NCBI RefSeq assembly: GCF_014203355.1
Contig: NZ_JACHIR010000001.1
Coordinates: 4,652,038-4,716,037, forward strand
From: Kutzneria kofuensis
Lineage (GTDB): Bacteria > Actinomycetota > Actinomycetes > Mycobacteriales > Pseudonocardiaceae
Length of the DNA: 64,000 bases
Reading direction: 5' to 3'
This document shows, piece after piece, positions 1 through 8,847 of this stretch. Positions within the stretch are counted from its first letter, which is position 1. Each line of letters opens with the position of its first letter. Below the pieces are notes generated by a model. That model was given only the letters and a program-made list of their open reading frames with translations. It was not told where the DNA came from and did not search any database. A program made the translations under genes and the position numbers.

Positions 1-37
1 CGGGTCGGGACGGGCAGCGCCCGCAGCTCACGGGCCA

Positions 38-949
38 TCAGAAGTAGTACGGGTAGTCGGACCAGTCCGGGTCCCGCTTCTCCAGGAAGGCGTTGCGGCC
101 CTCCACCGCCTCGTCGGTCATGTAGGCCAGCCGCGTGGTCTCCCCGGCGAAGATCTGCTGGCCGACCAGGCCGTCGTCGATCAGGTTGAACGCGTACTTG
201 AGCATCCGCTGCGCGGTCGGGGACTTGCCGTTGACCTCACGGGCCCACTCCAGGGCGGTCTTCTCGAGTTCCTCGTGCGGCACGACGGCGTTGACCATGC
301 CCATCTGGTGGGCCTGCTCGGCGGTGTAGGGGCGGCCGAGGAAGAAGATCTCGCGGGCGAACTTCTGGCCGGTCTGGCGGGCCAGGTAGGCCGAGCCGTA
401 GCCGGCGTCGAAGCTGCCGACGTCGGCGTCGGTCTGCTTGAACCGGGCGTGTTCGGCGCTGGCCAGGGTGAGGTCGCACACCACGTGCAGGCTGTGCCCG
501 CCGCCGGCGGCCCAGCCGGGGACCACGGCGATGACGACCTTGGGCATGAACCGGATCAGCCGCTGGCACTCGAGGATGTGCAGGCGGCCGGCGCGGGCCT
601 TGTCGACGGTGTCGGCGGTGTCGCCGGTGGCGTACCGGTAGCCGTCGCGACCGCGGATGCGCTGGTCGCCGCCGGAGCAGAAGGCCCAGCCGCCGTCGCG
701 GGGGGAGGGACCGTTGCCGGTGATCAGCACGCAGCCGACGTCGGACGACATCCGGGCGTGGTCGAGGGCGACGTAGAGCTCGTCGACGGTGTGCGGGCGG
801 AAGGCGTTGCGCACTTCGGGGCGGTTGAAGGCGATGCGCACGGTTCCCTGGTCCACCGCACGGTGGTAGGTGATGTCGGTGAAGTCGAAGCCGTCGACGG
901 CGCGCCACGCGCTCGGGTCGAACAAGTCGGACACGTGTTCATCAGGCAC
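38..949 (-). CDS. menB: 1,4-dihydroxy-2-naphthoyl-CoA synthase (MenB)
   Basis: MenB closes the second ring of the menaquinone head group, converting o-succinylbenzoyl-CoA to 1,4-dihydroxy-2-naphthoyl-CoA in the cytoplasm. The 303-aa product has the crotonase fold: the early NRPEVRNAF segment, an oxyanion-hole GGDQ near residues 93-96, a TDADVGSFD block at about 173-181 of the actinobacterial type that supplies an Asp, and the typical aromatic C-terminus ending YPYYF. The start is GTG at 949. The start of the divergent menD is only 18 bp away, so both promoters must overlap the neighbouring gene or leave very short leaders. Length and motifs are normal for the family. Confidence 0.96.
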   Translation of the reverse strand: MPDEHVSDLFDPSAWRAVDGFDFTDITYHRAVDQGTVRIAFNRPEVRNAFRPHTVDELYVALDHARMSSDVGCVLITGNGPSPRDGGWAFCSGGDQRIRGRDGYRYATGDTADTVDKARAGRLHILECQRLIRFMPKVVIAVVPGWAAGGGHSLHVVCDLTLASAEHARFKQTDADVGSFDAGYGSAYLARQTGQKFAREIFFLGRPYTAEQAHQMGMVNAVVPHEELEKTALEWAREVNGKSPTAQRMLKYAFNLIDDGLVGQQIFAGETTRLAYMTDEAVEGRNAFLEKRDPDWSDYPYYF

Positions 950-967
950 ACCTGGGAGAATAGGCGG

Positions 968-2620
968 GTGAACCCGTCCACCGCGCAGGCCCGTGTCCTG
1001 GTCGACGAACTCGTCCGCAACGACGTGCGGCAGGTTGTGCTGTGTCCTGGATCACGCAATGCCGCGCTGGCGATCGCCCTGCACCACGCGGCCGTCGCGG
1101 GGCGGCTCACGCTGCACGTCCGCATCGACGAGCGGTCGGCCGGCTTCCTCGCGCTCGGCATCGCCCGCGGCACCGGCCGGCCGGTCGCCGTGGTCTGCAC
1201 CTCCGGGACGGCCGTGGCCAACCTGCACCCCGCGATGCTGGAGGCCGCCCACAGCCACGTGCCGCTGATCGCCCTGACCGCCGACCGGCCGGTCGAGCTG
1301 GTCGGCTCCGGCGCGAGCCAGACCACCGTGCAGCACGGGGTTTTCGGCGCGCTGGTGTCCACCGCGGACTTCCCGATGGCGGAGCGCCGCGCGGGGCAGA
1401 ACGCCGTGTGGCGCGGCATGGTCTGTCGGTCGCTGCGTTCGGACGGGCCCGTGCACCTCAACGTCCCGTTCCGGGAGCCGCTGGTGCCCGACGGCGACGA
1501 CGACTGGCCCGGATCGCTGGAAGGCCGCCCCGACGACCGGCCGTGGACCTCGGTGTCGTCGGTTGCGGAAAGCCGTTCCGGCGCAACGGAGATCGGGCAT
1601 CTCGGCGAGCGCACCCTGGTCGTCGTCGGCGACATCTCCCCGGAGATCGCCCGCGCGACGAGTTCGTTCGCCGCGGCGGCCGGCTGGCCGGTGATCGTCG
1701 AGCCGCTGGCCGCCGCGGCCGGCGACACCATCGCCACCGGCTCGCTCATGCTCGCCGTCGGTCTCCCGGCGGAGTTGCGGCCGGACTCACTGCTGGTCGT
1801 CGGGCATCCGTCGCTGAGTCGCGGTGTGCAGCGGGTCATCCGCGAAACCCCTGTCGTGCACGTGATATCCGATCATCCACAGTGGACCGATCCGCAACAT
1901 GAGGCCGACTACGTCACCGGCCCGCTCGCGGTCGAGCCGCCTCGGTTCGGGGACGCGTGGCTGTCCCGGTGGCAGGACGCCGACGTGAGCGCCAAGTCCG
2001 CTGTGGACAAGTTCCTCGCCGACGAGCCGTGGCCGACCGGCCTGCACGTCGCCCGCGAACTCGTGGACGCATTGCCTTACGGCGCAACGCTTTTCCTTGG
2101 CTCCTCCAACCCGGTCCGCGACGTCGACCTGGCCGCGGCACACCGTGCCGACCTGCACCTGTTCGCCAACCGCGGGCTGGCCGGCATCGACGGCACCCTC
2201 TCCTGCGCCGTCGGCGTGAGCCTCGGGGTCGAGCACGGCTACGCCCTCGTCGGCGACCTGACGTTTCTCCACGACATCAACGGGTTACTCATCGGCCCCG
2301 GCGAGGTTCGACCCAACCTCACCGTTGTCGTGCTCAACGACGACGGCGGCGGCATCTTTTCCCTGCTGGAACAGGGTTCCCCGGAGCACGCCGACTCGTT
2401 CGAGCGGGTTTTCGGCACTCCTCACGGCGCTGACCTGGCCGCCCTGTGCGCCGGCTACGGCGTGCCGCACACGCTGGTCCGCACCGCCGGCGAGTTCCGG
2501 GACGCGCTCGCCCCGGCGACCGGAATCCAGGTCGTCGAGGTCCGTGCCGATCGCACTCGGTTGCGAGATCGGCATTTCCGACTGCGCTCCGTGGTCGAAG
2601 AGGCAGTCCTGACCGACTGA
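968..2620 (+). CDS. menD: SEPHCHC synthase (MenD)
   Basis: Thiamine-diphosphate enzyme that joins 2-oxoglutarate and isochorismate, the first committed step of menaquinone synthesis. The 550-aa product has the N-terminal pyrimidine-binding domain with CPGSRNA and the DERSAGF segment holding the conserved Glu. The C-terminal diphosphate-binding domain shows G-D at about residues 429-430, followed by NDDGGGIF. I chose GTG 968 because the downstream protein begins at the usual family N-terminus (STAQARVLVDELV) and GGGAGA lies about 8 bases upstream; the reading frame stays open far upstream only because of GC bias. Divergent from menB. Confidence 0.96.
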   Translation: MNPSTAQARVLVDELVRNDVRQVVLCPGSRNAALAIALHHAAVAGRLTLHVRIDERSAGFLALGIARGTGRPVAVVCTSGTAVANLHPAMLEAAHSHVPLIALTADRPVELVGSGASQTTVQHGVFGALVSTADFPMAERRAGQNAVWRGMVCRSLRSDGPVHLNVPFREPLVPDGDDDWPGSLEGRPDDRPWTSVSSVAESRSGATEIGHLGERTLVVVGDISPEIARATSSFAAAAGWPVIVEPLAAAAGDTIATGSLMLAVGLPAELRPDSLLVVGHPSLSRGVQRVIRETPVVHVISDHPQWTDPQHEADYVTGPLAVEPPRFGDAWLSRWQDADVSAKSAVDKFLADEPWPTGLHVARELVDALPYGATLFLGSSNPVRDVDLAAAHRADLHLFANRGLAGIDGTLSCAVGVSLGVEHGYALVGDLTFLHDINGLLIGPGEVRPNLTVVVLNDDGGGIFSLLEQGSPEHADSFERVFGTPHGADLAALCAGYGVPHTLVRTAGEFRDALAPATGIQVVEVRADRTRLRDRHFRLRSVVEEAVLTD

Positions 2621-2676
2621 TCTCGCTGCGTAGGAACCTACTAACGTTGGGTAGTGCCCTCGGGTGCGGCTCTCTA

Positions 2677-2700
2677 CGTTCGGGCTTGTTGTTCCGAACG
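2677..2700 (+). promoter_or_regulatory. Inverted repeat just upstream of the M1 peptidase ribosome-binding site
   Basis: Seven-base arms CGTTCGG (2677-2683) and CCGAACG (2694-2700) flank a ten-base spacer and end immediately before the GGGAGG ribosome-binding site. It could be an operator or an RNA hairpin affecting translation; the sequence alone does not decide. Confidence 0.3.
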
Positions 2701-2712
2701 GGGAGGTTCGCC

Positions 2713-4203
2713 TTGAGATCCACCATGCTCGTCACGCTCGCGACCACCGTCGCCGGGCTGCTGCTGGCCGGCACCGCGTCGGCCGCGGGTGGGAGCCCCG
2801 GCGGGCAGTCCGTCGGCGACCCGTACTACCCGACCGACGGCAACACCGGTTACGACGTCGGCCACTACGACTTACGCCTGCAGTACCAGCCGTCGACCGA
2901 CCAGATCAGCGGCACCGCGACCATTCTGGCCACCGCCACCCAGGACCTGTCGCAGTTCTCGTTCGACTTCGGGCTGCACACCGATTCCGTGCTGGTGAAC
3001 AACTTCCCGGCCACCTACACCAGCACCGGGTCCAAGCTGGTGATCACGCCGTCGAAGACGCTGGCCAAGGGCAGCACGATCACCGTCGTCGTGCGGTACG
3101 ACGGGATTCCGTCGCAGGTCACCATCAACGGCGAGCAGGACTGGCTGCGCACTCCCGACGGCGCTCAGGCCGTGCAGGAGCCGCACATGGCCGCCTTCTG
3201 GTACCCGGCCAACGACCACCCCACCGACAAGGCCACCTACGACGTGTCCGTGGCCGTGCCCGACGGCACGCAGGTCGTGTCCAACGGCACGCTCGTCAGC
3301 TCGTCCAGCCGGCTCGGGCAGACCCGGTGGAACTGGCGGAGCACCAAGCCCCAGGCCACCTACCTGACCTTCATCGCCATCGGCAAGTACGACCTGCGCC
3401 GCTCCACCGGCCCCGACGGCAAGCCCGTCATCAACGCCTACTCCACCGCCATCGGCGCCAACCACGACGCCGCCGTCGCCAGCGTCGAGCGGACGCCCGA
3501 GGTGCTGGCGTGGGAGTCCACCCTCTTCGGGCCCTACCCCTTCGAGGCCGAGGGCGGCGTCGTGCCCGGCGTCGACTTCGGCTTCGCGCTGGAGAACCAG
3601 ACGCGCCCCGTCTACACCCCCGGCTTCTTCAACGCCGGCGCCGACCTGTCCGTGATCGTGCACGAGAACGCCCACCAGTGGTTCGGCGATGCCGTGTCCG
3701 TGCACCACTGGAGCGACATCTGGCTGAACGAGGGCTTCGCCGCCTACGCCGAGTGGCTCTGGTCCGAGAAGGAGGGTGAGGGCACCGCCCAGCAGCTGTT
3801 CGACTACTACTACAACTCCGCCCCCGCCTCCGACCCGCGCTGGCAGATCCTCACCGGCGACCCCGGCGCCGACCACCAGTTCTCCGGCTTCGGCGTCTAC
3901 ACCCGCGGGGCGCTGACCCTGCACGCCCTGCGCACCGCCGTCGGCGACGACGCCTTCTTCGCCATCCTCAAGGCGTGGATCGCCGCCCGCGAGTACAGCG
4001 ACGGCACCATCGACCAGTTCATCGGTGTCGCCGAGAAGGTTTCCGGCAAGCCCCTGCACGACCTGTTCCAGCAGTGGCTCTTCACCCCGGCTCGGCCTTC
4101 CCTTCCCGCCGGCGTCGCCACCGCCCACGCCGCTCCGGTGAAGCCCAAGTCCGTCACCGAGATCGACCGCACCCAGGCGCTGCTGGCGCAGTCCCAGCGC
4201 TGA
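2713..4203 (+). CDS. Secreted M1 family metallopeptidase, short form
   Basis: Predicted extracellular zinc aminopeptidase. The chosen TTG start at 2713 has GGGAGG six bases upstream; the nearby ATG at 2725 would sit too far from it. The 496-aa precursor begins with a signal peptide (about residues 1-24: charged start, hydrophobic core, ASA cleavage region). The exopeptidase motif appears as ALENQ around residue 294. The zinc site is H317-E-x-x-H321 with E340 exactly 18 residues later in NEGF, the M1 gluzincin spacing. It lacks the long C-terminal domain of 850-aa aminopeptidase N proteins. A strong hairpin follows the stop codon. The substrate is unknown. Confidence 0.9.
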   Translation: MRSTMLVTLATTVAGLLLAGTASAAGGSPGGQSVGDPYYPTDGNTGYDVGHYDLRLQYQPSTDQISGTATILATATQDLSQFSFDFGLHTDSVLVNNFPATYTSTGSKLVITPSKTLAKGSTITVVVRYDGIPSQVTINGEQDWLRTPDGAQAVQEPHMAAFWYPANDHPTDKATYDVSVAVPDGTQVVSNGTLVSSSSRLGQTRWNWRSTKPQATYLTFIAIGKYDLRRSTGPDGKPVINAYSTAIGANHDAAVASVERTPEVLAWESTLFGPYPFEAEGGVVPGVDFGFALENQTRPVYTPGFFNAGADLSVIVHENAHQWFGDAVSVHHWSDIWLNEGFAAYAEWLWSEKEGEGTAQQLFDYYYNSAPASDPRWQILTGDPGADHQFSGFGVYTRGALTLHALRTAVGDDAFFAILKAWIAAREYSDGTIDQFIGVAEKVSGKPLHDLFQQWLFTPARPSLPAGVATAHAAPVKPKSVTEIDRTQALLAQSQR

Positions 4204-4210
4204 TCCAGAC

Positions 4211-4245
4211 GGCGCTCGCCCGGGCCCTCTGCCCGGGCGAGCGCC
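4211..4245 (+). terminator. Hairpin terminator after the M1 peptidase
   Basis: A perfect 15-bp stem (4211-4225 with 4231-4245) closes a five-base loop eight bases after the stop codon and is followed by a short T-rich stretch. Confidence 0.75.
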
Positions 4246-4247
4246 GC

Positions 4248-4312
4248 TTTGTCCCCAGGTTGTCCACAGCTTGGAGAGTTGTGCACAGGGTTATCCACAG
4301 GGCGATCCACAG
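4248..4312 (+). repeat. Array of five DnaA-box-like direct repeats
   Basis: Five 11-mers run in the same orientation: TTTGTCCCCAG (4248), GTTGTCCACAG (4259), GTTGTGCACAG (4278), GTTATCCACAG (4290) and GCGATCCACAG (4302). The second is the preferred actinobacterial DnaA box (TTGTCCACA) and the fourth the E. coli-type TTATCCACA. Starts are 11, 19, 12 and 12 bases apart, close to one helical turn each except one gap. No dnaA, dnaN or gyrB is nearby, so this is more likely a DnaA-binding or titration site than the chromosomal origin. Confidence 0.55.
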
Positions 4313-4391
4313 CGTCCCATGGTGATTTCCCCGATGTTCCGGCGTGGCCGCGCCACCGAGGATGGGCGCGAACCTCGACGGAAGGCGGATC

Positions 4392-4823
4392 ATGAGAGCC
4401 AGGGACCAGCGGCCGCTGACGGAGGCGCTCGGGCCGGAGCTGGCGCCGCGGGAGCGGGTGGAGCTGCTCGGGCAGGCGAGCGTCAGCACGGCGTCGATGG
4501 GGGAGAAGGTCGGCGTCGCGGTGGCGACGGCGGTGCTGTCCGGCGGGATGATGGCGGCGACCGTGTCGCCGTCGATGCTCTACCTCGTGCTCACGGATCG
4601 ACGGCTGCTGCTGCTCCGGCCGGGGATCACGACGAAGAAGTCCAAGGTCGTCGCGCGCATCCCTCGGTCGCTGATCACGTTGAGCGACGTCAAGCGCGGG
4701 CTGTTGAAGGTGCGGTTCAAACTGAGCGTCGAGGGCGAGCCCCTGGTGATCCGGGTGGCGTTCATCTTCGCCAAGGCGGACGGCACCAGGTTCGCGGAAT
4801 CGCTGGCACAGTCGAGAGTGTGA
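4392..4823 (+). CDS. Hypothetical protein, PH-like fold suspected
   Basis: A 143-aa soluble-looking protein starting at ATG 4392, with GGAAGG about seven bases upstream. After an N-terminal helical part and a short hydrophobic stretch (about residues 45-60), the sequence LVLTDRRLLLL followed by alternating strands (ARIPRSLITLSDV, LLKVRFKLSV) resembles bacterial PH-like domains that often occur in membrane-associated actinobacterial proteins. No catalytic motif is visible. It lies alone between the DnaA-box array and the convergent menF. Confidence 0.6.
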   Translation: MRARDQRPLTEALGPELAPRERVELLGQASVSTASMGEKVGVAVATAVLSGGMMAATVSPSMLYLVLTDRRLLLLRPGITTKKSKVVARIPRSLITLSDVKRGLLKVRFKLSVEGEPLVIRVAFIFAKADGTRFAESLAQSRV

Positions 4824-4928
4824 TCTTCACGAAGATGTTGGTCACCTGGCTGTTGGTGCGGAACGAACGCGACCCGGCGACGCCGCTCGAAGGAGCCGTC
4901 GCACCCGGCCGGCCGACGACGTGCGCTG

Positions 4929-6170
4929 CTAGTCGGCGCGCTCCAGGGCGTCCCTGATCGGGATCATCTTCGCGGCGGCCTCGGCGACCTCGGTGTCGGG
5001 ATCGGAGTCCGGCACCACGCCGCCGCCTGCGAACAGCCGCACCGACGAACCGGCGACCTGGGCGCACCGCAGCGCGATGCCGACCTCGCCGTCGCCGTTG
5101 GCGTCGACCCACCCGACCGGGCCCGCGTACCGGCCGCGATCCATGCCCTCCAGCTCGGTGATCGTGGCCACGGCCTTGGCCCGGGGGGTCCCGCCGACGG
5201 CGGCGGTCGGGTGCACGGCCCCGGCCAGCCGCAGCAGCGACGACTCGCCGGCCAGCTCGCCGGCGACATCGCTGGCCAGGTGCATCACGTTGGGCAGCCG
5301 CAGCACGTGCGGCCGCGGCGACACCGACATCGACGAGCAGAACGGCCGCAGCGCCTCGGCCAGCGACTCGACGGCATAGGTGTGCTCGCCCTGGTTCTTC
5401 GCCGACGCCAACAACTCCTGCGCCAGCTCGTCGGCGTCCACACCGGCGTGCGGCCACATCGTGCCGGCGAGCACCCGCGAGTAGACGCGCGAGTCCTCAC
5501 GCCGCATCAGCATCTCCGGCGTCGCGCCGACCAGGCCGTCCACCGAGAAGACCCAGCAGCTCGGGTACTTGGCCGACAGCCCGTGCAACAGGAAACGCGG
5601 GTCGATGGCCTCATCGGTGTTGGCGATCAGGTCGTGCGCCAGCACCACCTTCGCCAGCTCCCCGGCCCGCATCCGGCCCACCGCCTTGGCCACCGCGTCG
5701 CGGTAGTCGGTGACGGAAAGCTCACCCTCGGAGTAGCGGATCGTGGACGGCTTGCGGACCGGCTCCACCGCCTGGAAAGGGCTCTCCGCCGACTCGCCGA
5801 TCTCCGTCACCCACGTGATGCCGTCCCGCCGCCCCACCAGCACCCGCGGCACCACCAGCACCGACGAGCCGGGATCGTCGGCGAACGCCATGCTGACGAA
5901 CGCGACCGGCCCGGAGCCGGGCAGCCCCACCTCGTCCGCGCAGTCGATGCCCGCCGCGTAGTCCCGCCACCAGAGGTCGGCCTGCTCGAACCGGTCCGCG
6001 CCGGACGGCTCGAACCGGGCGGCCTCGCCCCAGCCGACCAGCCCCTCGCCCCGCATCACCCAGGCCAGCGCGCCGTCGGCGGACGGCAGCAGCCGGAGCA
6101 GGTCCTCGTCGGTCGCCACCACCCGGCTGCGGGCACGGAGACCGGTGGCACGGGCGTTCGGAGCGGTCAT
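4929..6170 (-). CDS. menF: Isochorismate synthase (MenF)
   Basis: Chorismate-utilising enzyme converting chorismate to isochorismate, the entry to menaquinone (and, in some actinomycetes, salicylate siderophores). The 413-aa product has the C-terminal chorismate-binding core with TPEMLMRRE, the substrate loop around SAKNQGEH, HPTAAVGGTPRAKA and the RYAGPVGW motif. ATG at 6170 is preferred over GTG at 6173 because GAAGG sits five bases before it. The men genes around it favour MenF over a siderophore EntC role. It diverges from the DUF3592 gene. Confidence 0.93.
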   Translation of the reverse strand: MTAPNARATGLRARSRVVATDEDLLRLLPSADGALAWVMRGEGLVGWGEAARFEPSGADRFEQADLWWRDYAAGIDCADEVGLPGSGPVAFVSMAFADDPGSSVLVVPRVLVGRRDGITWVTEIGESAESPFQAVEPVRKPSTIRYSEGELSVTDYRDAVAKAVGRMRAGELAKVVLAHDLIANTDEAIDPRFLLHGLSAKYPSCWVFSVDGLVGATPEMLMRREDSRVYSRVLAGTMWPHAGVDADELAQELLASAKNQGEHTYAVESLAEALRPFCSSMSVSPRPHVLRLPNVMHLASDVAGELAGESSLLRLAGAVHPTAAVGGTPRAKAVATITELEGMDRGRYAGPVGWVDANGDGEVGIALRCAQVAGSSVRLFAGGGVVPDSDPDTEVAEAAAKMIPIRDALERAD

Positions 6171-6236
6171 CACGCCTTCGAGCGTAGAGCGCGGTCCGGC
6201 GGACCGTGACCCGGAGCGGGCCTACACTCGGGCGCT

Positions 6237-6743
6237 GTGGTGGAGAACGCAGTCGTGGCCCGACCGGCGGACACGGCCGGCCGGCAGCGGCCGCGCTGGG
6301 CGTTGTTCGGCATGGACAATCTCACGCCGGCCCGTCGTGGCTGGCTGATCGCCGTGGTGTCCCTGGCCGTTCTCCTCACCGTGATGGGCCTGCTGCTGAT
6401 CGCCGGGGCCTGGCGGGACGACCACGCGATCGAATCCCGGATGGGCCACGCCGACGCCGACGTGCTCTCCGTCGCCTTCGACCGGACCGTGGTGAGGTTC
6501 ACCACGCCCGACGGCTCGTCGCACAGCCCGTTCAACGGCGTGCTCTACCCGCAGGACCTGCAGGCGGGCCAGCGGGTGCAGGTCGAGTACGACACCAGCC
6601 ACCCGGACGACCTGGTCCGCGTCGCCGGCCGGGACTACCGCCTGGCCTTCCTGCCGGTGGGCATGATGGTCGGCATCACATGGGCAGTCGCGGCTGGACT
6701 GATCTGGTGGCTTCGGCGTCCAAGGACTCCTGCCACCACGTGA
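6237..6743 (+). CDS. DUF3592-type membrane protein (Rv0556-like position)
   Basis: A 168-aa protein with two transmembrane helices (about residues 36-58 and 142-160) flanking an extracytoplasmic beta-rich domain containing GHADADVLSV, FTTPDGSSHSPFNG and GQRVQVEYDTSHPDDL, the pattern of DUF3592 proteins. M. tuberculosis carries a comparable membrane protein (Rv0556) between menD and mgtA. The function is unknown. GTG start at 6237; another GTG follows at 6240. Its last 68 bases overlap the 3' end of the convergent phosphatase gene. Confidence 0.8.
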   Translation: MVENAVVARPADTAGRQRPRWALFGMDNLTPARRGWLIAVVSLAVLLTVMGLLLIAGAWRDDHAIESRMGHADADVLSVAFDRTVVRFTTPDGSSHSPFNGVLYPQDLQAGQRVQVEYDTSHPDDLVRVAGRDYRLAFLPVGMMVGITWAVAAGLIWWLRRPRTPATT

Positions 6744-7545
6744 GTACCTCGTCCGCCACGCCCGGGGCCGCGACCAGCAGGCCGTCCAGGGGCAGCGGAT
6801 CGCCGGAGCCGCGCCGGTCCAGCACGACGGCGCCGGATTCCACGGCCAGCGCGACCGCGCCGGCGACGTCCCACTCGTGGTAGCTGTGCAGCACGGCCGC
6901 GGCGGCGTGGCCCAGCGCGACCTGCGCCACGGACAGCGCGGCCGAGCCGAGCACCCGTACGCCGGCACGGGCCTTGGCGGCGCGGGCGATGAAGCTGTCC
7001 ATACCCGGCCACGGGCCGGTCTTCGTCCACTCCGTGCACATCACGGCCCCGGCGACCTCGGTCTTGTCCACCAGCTTGACCGGTGTTCCGTTGGCCCGGG
7101 TGCCGCGGCCGCGGGCGGCGGCGTAGATCTGCGCCCGATACGGGTCGGCGACGACGCCGACCACCGGGCCGTGTTCGTCGAGCAGCGCGAGGCTGTAGGC
7201 GCACCACGGGATGCCGGCCACGTAGTTGGTGGTGCCGTCGACCGGGTCGACCACCCAGCGGTACGGCGCGGCGCTGATCTCCTCGTCGGCGCCGAAAGCG
7301 TCGCCGTGCACGGGGATGCCGGGGAACTCGCTGGCCAGCACGCGGCGGGTGTGCCGCTCCAGGGTGCGATCGGTGTCGGTGACCCAGTCGAACGGGGAGT
7401 CCTTGGACTCCGGCCGCGCGCCCCGGCCGGCCGTCGCCGTGATCACGTCGGAGGCGTCGTTGGCCAGCCGGCCGGCGACCTCCAGTGCCCGGGACAGCAG
7501 CCCGGGATCTACCGGCTGAATCGATCGGGAGGACAAGAGGGTCAC
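6676..7545 (-). CDS. Inositol monophosphatase family protein
   Basis: Mg-dependent, Li-sensitive-type phosphatase of the IMPase/CysQ/FBPase superfamily, 289 aa. Motif A appears as WVVDPVDGTTNY, and the second metal site as HEWDVAGA near the C-terminus; the glutamate of the first metal site lies in the GADEE segment. Substrates in this family include inositol-1-phosphate, histidinol phosphate and fructose-1,6-bisphosphate, and the sequence does not choose between them. Neighbouring mannosyltransferases make an inositol-lipid role attractive, but that is inference. Convergent overlap with the DUF3592 gene is 68 bp. Confidence 0.88.
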   Translation of the reverse strand: MTLLSSRSIQPVDPGLLSRALEVAGRLANDASDVITATAGRGARPESKDSPFDWVTDTDRTLERHTRRVLASEFPGIPVHGDAFGADEEISAAPYRWVVDPVDGTTNYVAGIPWCAYSLALLDEHGPVVGVVADPYRAQIYAAARGRGTRANGTPVKLVDKTEVAGAVMCTEWTKTGPWPGMDSFIARAAKARAGVRVLGSAALSVAQVALGHAAAAVLHSYHEWDVAGAVALAVESGAVVLDRRGSGDPLPLDGLLVAAPGVADEVLTWWQESLDAEATRSVQPRLPM

Positions 7546-7722
7546 GCCACCCGAGCGTGAACGCGGTCGGTGTCGCCGACGAGAAGCAGAGGTGACGTCC
7601 CGGAGATCACCAGATCAAGTCTGCGGGCCGGCCGGCCACGCGCCAATGGCTGACCTGAGGATTTCGGGCAGCGTTCGCCGACCGGTCACCCCGTGTACGG
7701 GATGGGCGCGGACGCTGGGCGG

Positions 7723-8847
7723 GTGCGCGTCGCGATCGTCACCGAGAGCTTCCTGCCGCAGGTCAACGGCGTGACCAATTCCGTTGTCCAGGTGCTGGCG
7801 CACCTGCGCCGGCACCGGATCCAGAGCCTGGTCGTCGCGCCCGGGGCCGGTCCCGACCGGCACGAGGACACCCCGGTGGTGCGACTGCCGGCCGTCGACT
7901 TCCCGTTCGTCGCCTCGCTGCCGGTCGGCTTGCCGACCCGCCGGGTGCTGACCGCGCTGGCCGACTTCAAGCCGGACGTGGTGCACCTGGCGTCGCCGTT
8001 CGTGGTCGGCGCCCGCGGGCTGTCCGCGGCCCGCAAGCTCGGCCTGCCGACGATCGCCGTCTACCAGACCGACATCGCGGGATTCGCCGGTTCCTACGGA
8101 TTCGGGCTCGGCGCTCGTACCGCATGGCGGTGGACCAAGCGGCTGCACACCCTCGCCACCCGCACGCTGGCGCCGTCCACCTGGGCCGTTCGCGAGCTGC
8201 GGGAGCGCGGCGTGCCACGGGTGCACCGGTGGGGCCGGGGCGTGGACGTCGAGCGGTACGACCCGCGCAAGCGGGACAGCAAGCTGCACCGGCAGCTGGC
8301 CCCCAACGGCGAGCTGCTCGTCGGCTTCGTCGGCCGGCTGGCACCGGAGAAGCGGGTGGACCGGCTGGCCGCGCTGAACGACGTGCCGGGCGTGCGGGTG
8401 GTCGTCGTCGGCGCCGGCCCCGACGAGCAGCTGCTGCGGGACAAGATGCCCGGGGCCGCGTTCCTGGGGCTGACGACCGGCGAGGAGCTGGCCCGGGTCT
8501 ACGCGAGCCTGGACGTCTTCGTGCACACCGGCCCGCACGAGACGTTCTGTCAGACCGTGCAGGAGGCGCTGGCCTCCGGGTTGCCGGCGATCGCACCGGA
8601 TGCCGGCGGCCCGTCCGACCTGATCGACGACGGTCGCACCGGCTTCCTGCTGCCGCCGTGGGCCGACGACGAGTTCGCGGCCGGGCTGCGACGAAGCATC
8701 GACCTGCTGCGCGACGGCGCCACCAGGGCCGCCTTCGGTGCGGCCGCCCGGCGGGCCGTGCAGGCCAGGACCTGGCCGGCGGTCTGCGACGAGCTGCTCG
8801 GGCACTACGCCGAGCTGCTCGACCAGCCGGAGTCTCGGTGCGCGTAG
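7723..8847 (+). CDS. GT4 glycosyltransferase, MgtA/PimB-like
   Basis: Probable GDP-mannose-dependent alpha-mannosyltransferase acting on glycolipids at the cytoplasmic face of the membrane. It has the GT-B fold: an N-terminal Rossmann half opening VAIVTESFLPQVNGVTNSV, and a C-terminal half with GFVGRLAPEKRVDRL and the EX7E motif in GPHETFCQTVQEALASG. In M. tuberculosis, mgtA (Rv0557) occupies the same place between menD and menG. I take GTG 7723 as the start because the family begins (M)RVAIVTESF; ATG 7702 and GTG 7693 are in-frame alternatives. The ribosome-binding site is weak. The next gene overlaps by 10 bp. Confidence 0.88.
   Translation: MRVAIVTESFLPQVNGVTNSVVQVLAHLRRHRIQSLVVAPGAGPDRHEDTPVVRLPAVDFPFVASLPVGLPTRRVLTALADFKPDVVHLASPFVVGARGLSAARKLGLPTIAVYQTDIAGFAGSYGFGLGARTAWRWTKRLHTLATRTLAPSTWAVRELRERGVPRVHRWGRGVDVERYDPRKRDSKLHRQLAPNGELLVGFVGRLAPEKRVDRLAALNDVPGVRVVVVGAGPDEQLLRDKMPGAAFLGLTTGEELARVYASLDVFVHTGPHETFCQTVQEALASGLPAIAPDAGGPSDLIDDGRTGFLLPPWADDEFAAGLRRSIDLLRDGATRAAFGAAARRAVQARTWPAVCDELLGHYAELLDQPESRCA

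Noticed and set aside
4248-4312. DnaA-box array as chromosomal origin
   Set aside because: No dnaA, dnaN, gyrB, rpmH or AT-rich unwinding element nearby; only five boxes.
7693-7722. Longer N-terminus for the first glycosyltransferase (GTG 7693 or ATG 7702)
   Set aside because: The extra residues lie upstream of the family start VRVAIVTESF and have no better ribosome-binding site; kept only as an alternative.
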